This document shows positions 3,907 to 5,824 of a DNA stretch of 5,824 bases, piece after piece. A program made the position numbers and the translations under genes. Source of the stretch: Actinomycetota bacterium (GTDB taxonomy: Bacteria > Actinomycetota > Actinomycetes > Nanopelagicales > Nanopelagicaceae). Position 1 is the first letter of the stretch, and every line of letters begins with the position of its first letter. Below the pieces are notes generated by a model. It had not been told where the DNA came from. It was given only the letters and a program-made list of their open reading frames with translations, and searched no databases. The stretch covers positions 1-5,824 of the forward strand of contig CANGCW010000065.1 in assembly GCA_947452525.1 (NCBI GenBank), read 5' to 3'.

Positions 3907-5724
3907 GTGCGTAGAGATATCCAACTCCTTCGAGGGCTAGCTGTCTTAGCGGTCGTCTTCTATCACGCGCAGTTCGCGCTCTTTCCAGGCGGCTACCTCG
4001 GCGTCGACCTCTTCTTCGTGATCTCTGGCTTCGTCATTACCGGTCGTCTCATTCGATCAACCGGCACTTTGAAGGAAGAGCTCCTCACCTTCTACAAGCG
4101 CCGGGTGAAGCGAATCTTGCCTTCCAGTCTTGCAGTCATTCTTTTAACAACGATTGCCTCACCATTCTTCTTGGCGAAGATCTCCTTCGCCCGCTTTGCC
4201 GAAGATGGCCTGGCAAGCGCTTTTATGAGTGGCAACATCCTCTTCGCCCACCAGCACAATGATTATTTGAGCCAATCACTCGACCCATCACCATTCCTGC
4301 ATTACTGGTCACTCGGCGTTGAAGAGCAGTTCTATATTCTCTGGCCGATTCTCTTCTTTGTAATTATTCGCAAGCGAAAGCAGTTATTGATTCCCTTCTT
4401 TGCTGCCAGCGCCATCTTTGCGATCTGGTACACCACCGTTGCGCCAATAAACTCTTTCTACCTCCCCTTCTCTCGCGTCTTTGAATTCCTCGCGGGTGCG
4501 ATTATTGCAATGACTCCCCGTACTAAGGTGCTCAATCCACGCAGGGCGGCGCTCTACTTCTTCTTCCCACTGTATCTTGTGATTAACCTCTTCATGAGCG
4601 TCGATACCTCGTATCAGACACCAGGGCTCACGACACTCTTCCTCGTTCTGATGGCGATGATCATTCTCTGGACCGGGACGAACATTCCGGAGAGAAGTAA
4701 GTTTGGAAATCTGCTGATCTGGTTTGGCGATATCTCCTTCACGCTCTACCTCGTTCATTGGCCAGTAACGGTGATTTTTATGGCTAACACTGATCGTTTA
4801 ACGACCTATGACAAGTGGGAGATTGTTCTTATCTCTACCGCTATTGCGATTCTCCTCTCTAAGTACATCGAGACGCCGATGCGATTCGATAAGAAGTTCT
4901 TCCTCACCCTTCCGCAGTGGGGACTAGCGATTCTCGTTACTAGCGCCCTTACCTTTAGTGGTTTTAACGCTCTTGCAAAGGAGAGTTCAGGGCTCGCCAT
5001 TGATCTCGCAAAGCCTGCTAACTACACCAACGGTTGTCACCTCACCTATACGCAGAGTTGGCCGAAGAGTGCCTGCGCATTCGCCAACACTTCGGCGAGC
5101 GAGACTTTCATGCTGGTCGGCGATTCACACGCTGCACAGTGGTTCCCTGCCGTTGAGAAGATTGCGAAAGATCGAAACGCCCGTCTCATCAGTATTACTA
5201 AGTCCAGCTGTCCCGCTATCTCCCTTGCCATTATCAACAATACAAAGGCTGATGTCACATGTTCTGCCTATCAGAAGCGACTTATTACTGAGATTAATAT
5301 GGCGCAACCACGATATCTCTTGATCTCGAATTACACGGAACATGAATACACAACTGTTACTGCCTCAGCTGATTACGCAAAAGCTTGGGTTGCTGCAGAG
5401 GCGAAATTCCTCAGCGAACTGGCGATTCCTAAACAGAACATCTTCATCGTCGGAGATACTCCGAATCCGATCAAGGATTCAACGACCTGCCTATCACGCC
5501 ATTCTGATAAGCCGTCACGTTGCGACTTTGCATTTGTGCGCTCTGATACTACGCAGGCAGTTGCTGCGATGAAGTACAGCTATATCGATACTGCCAAATG
5601 GCTCTGCACCAATAGCTGTGCCGCGCTCTATGGCAAGAGCAATGTCTATCGAGATAACTCGCACATCAGCGTTTCCACCGCTGTGAGATTAGCCCCAAAG
5701 CTCTCCAGCGCGCTTACTCAGTAA
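3907..5724 (+). CDS. OafA-type membrane acyltransferase with C-terminal SGNH domain
   Basis: A 605-residue two-domain protein predicted to move acyl (usually acetyl) groups across the membrane onto a cell-envelope glycan. Residues 1-335 are an acyltransferase-3 domain with about ten membrane helices. It starts with the family opening RRDIQLLRGLAVL, conserved R9-G10 and H20, then GYLGVDLFFVISGF (29-42) and YWSLGVEEQFYILWP (133-147). A further helix at about 337-355 leads to an exported SGNH-hydrolase domain (about 370-605) with the nucleophile motif GDSH (405-408, Ser407) and the catalytic pair D583-x-x-H586. Both active sites look intact, and the length fits OafA/OatA-like fusions. All eight cysteines (377, 390, 435, 452, 528, 539, 567, 571) lie in the exported domain, suggesting disulfides. 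GTG 3907 is the start because the family motif begins at once; no Shine-Dalgarno is present, but a TATACT box lies six bases upstream. The acceptor (peptidoglycan, polysaccharide or glycolipid) cannot be told from sequence. Its stop overlaps the convergent ABC gene. Confidence 0.92.
   Translation: MRRDIQLLRGLAVLAVVFYHAQFALFPGGYLGVDLFFVISGFVITGRLIRSTGTLKEELLTFYKRRVKRILPSSLAVILLTTIASPFFLAKISFARFAEDGLASAFMSGNILFAHQHNDYLSQSLDPSPFLHYWSLGVEEQFYILWPILFFVIIRKRKQLLIPFFAASAIFAIWYTTVAPINSFYLPFSRVFEFLAGAIIAMTPRTKVLNPRRAALYFFFPLYLVINLFMSVDTSYQTPGLTTLFLVLMAMIILWTGTNIPERSKFGNLLIWFGDISFTLYLVHWPVTVIFMANTDRLTTYDKWEIVLISTAIAILLSKYIETPMRFDKKFFLTLPQWGLAILVTSALTFSGFNALAKESSGLAIDLAKPANYTNGCHLTYTQSWPKSACAFANTSASETFMLVGDSHAAQWFPAVEKIAKDRNARLISITKSSCPAISLAIINNTKADVTCSAYQKRLITEINMAQPRYLLISNYTEHEYTTVTASADYAKAWVAAEAKFLSELAIPKQNIFIVGDTPNPIKDSTTCLSRHSDKPSRCDFAFVRSDTTQAVAAMKYSYIDTAKWLCTNSCAALYGKSNVYRDNSHISVSTAVRLAPKLSSALTQ
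5714..5724. other. Palindrome carrying both stop codons of two convergent genes
   Basis: TTACTCAGTAA is a perfect palindrome apart from its central base. Read forwards it ends with the TAA of the acyltransferase gene; read on the - strand it ends with the TAA of the ABC exporter gene. There is no spacer between the genes and no visible intrinsic terminator at the junction. Confidence 0.7.
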
Positions 5725-5824
5725 TAGATGCAGCGAACTGGCTGGCGTATAAGTCACTATAAAAACCCTTCAAGGCCATGAGTTCTTCGTGTGTTCCCTG
5801 TTCTATCAGTGAACCCTTATCCAT
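5714..5824 (-). CDS. ABC exporter ATP-binding protein, C-terminal fragment
   Basis: Only the last 36 codons are inside the window; the gene continues past base 5824. The reading (MDKGSLIEQGTHEEL, then GFYSDLYASQF) matches the segment just after the H-loop of ABC exporter nucleotide-binding domains, where the usual pattern is a strand ending in DKGxIxExGTHEEL followed by a helix of the type GxYxxLYxxQF. That pattern is typical of fused membrane/ATPase half-transporters of the MsbA/LmrA kind, which export lipids, drugs or peptides. The Met encoded at the window edge is almost certainly internal, not a start. The stop TAA (complement of 5714-5716) lies inside the end of the acyltransferase gene, an 11-base tail-to-tail overlap. 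The substrate cannot be inferred. Confidence 0.85.
   Translation of the reverse strand: MDKGSLIEQGTHEELMALKGFYSDLYASQFAASITE

Noticed and set aside
4384..4758. Long open frame on the - strand inside the acyltransferase gene (124 codons).
   Set aside because: It lies wholly inside a gene with intact family motifs, and its product is a low-complexity, highly charged sequence with no recognisable domain; it is a shadow of the + strand codon pattern.
1..5824. Search for a mobile element, CRISPR array, tRNA or toxin-antitoxin pair.
   Set aside because: No transposase, integrase, regularly spaced repeats, tRNA-like cloverleaf or toxin-antitoxin signature was seen; all but about 120 bases are covered by genes that look native.

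Overview
The window is a compact bacterial chromosome segment: seven protein genes (two cut or possibly cut by the window edges), gaps of 0 to 66 bases, several overlapping genes, and no RNA gene, insertion sequence or CRISPR array that I can see. Base composition looks balanced. Three genes (starts at 2478 on +, 3868 on -, 3907 on +) lack a convincing Shine-Dalgarno sequence and instead have a -10-like hexamer 6-7 bases before the start codon. That is the layout of leaderless transcripts, which are common in Actinobacteria. With the gene packing and moderate GC, this suggests a small-genome actinobacterium, perhaps of freshwater type. That assignment is inference; no marker gene is present.

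Layout. (1) Bases 1-2411 hold a two-gene + strand unit for membrane transport: a FUSC/aromatic-acid-exporter-like protein, then a 12-helix major facilitator (YbjJ-like) whose TTG start overlaps the previous stop codon. (2) Bases 2412-2477 are a short control region with two 11-base direct repeats and a -10-like box. (3) Bases 2478-3567 are a signalling pair: a small helical protein with a histidine-phosphotransfer-like motif, overlapping by 11 bases an OmpR/PhoB-family response regulator. No histidine kinase is in view. (4) Bases 3575-3868 on the - strand encode a DUF167/YggU protein, tail to tail with the regulator; a strong hairpin lies at this junction. (5) Bases 3869-3906 are a 38-base divergent promoter region built on a near-perfect inverted repeat whose arms contain a TATACT box for each direction. 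(6) Bases 3907-5724 encode an OafA-type membrane acyltransferase fused to an SGNH domain, probably a cell-envelope O-acetyltransferase. (7) Bases 5714-5824 on the - strand are the last codons of an ABC exporter ATPase; its stop and the acyltransferase stop lie on opposite strands of one 11-base palindrome.

Functionally, most of the window concerns the cell envelope (two exporters, an O-acylating enzyme, an ABC exporter) around a two-component signalling module. The most interesting points are the phosphotransfer-like/response-regulator pair with a possible self-binding operator, and the symmetric overlapping divergent promoter. Nothing here demonstrates an entirely new system.
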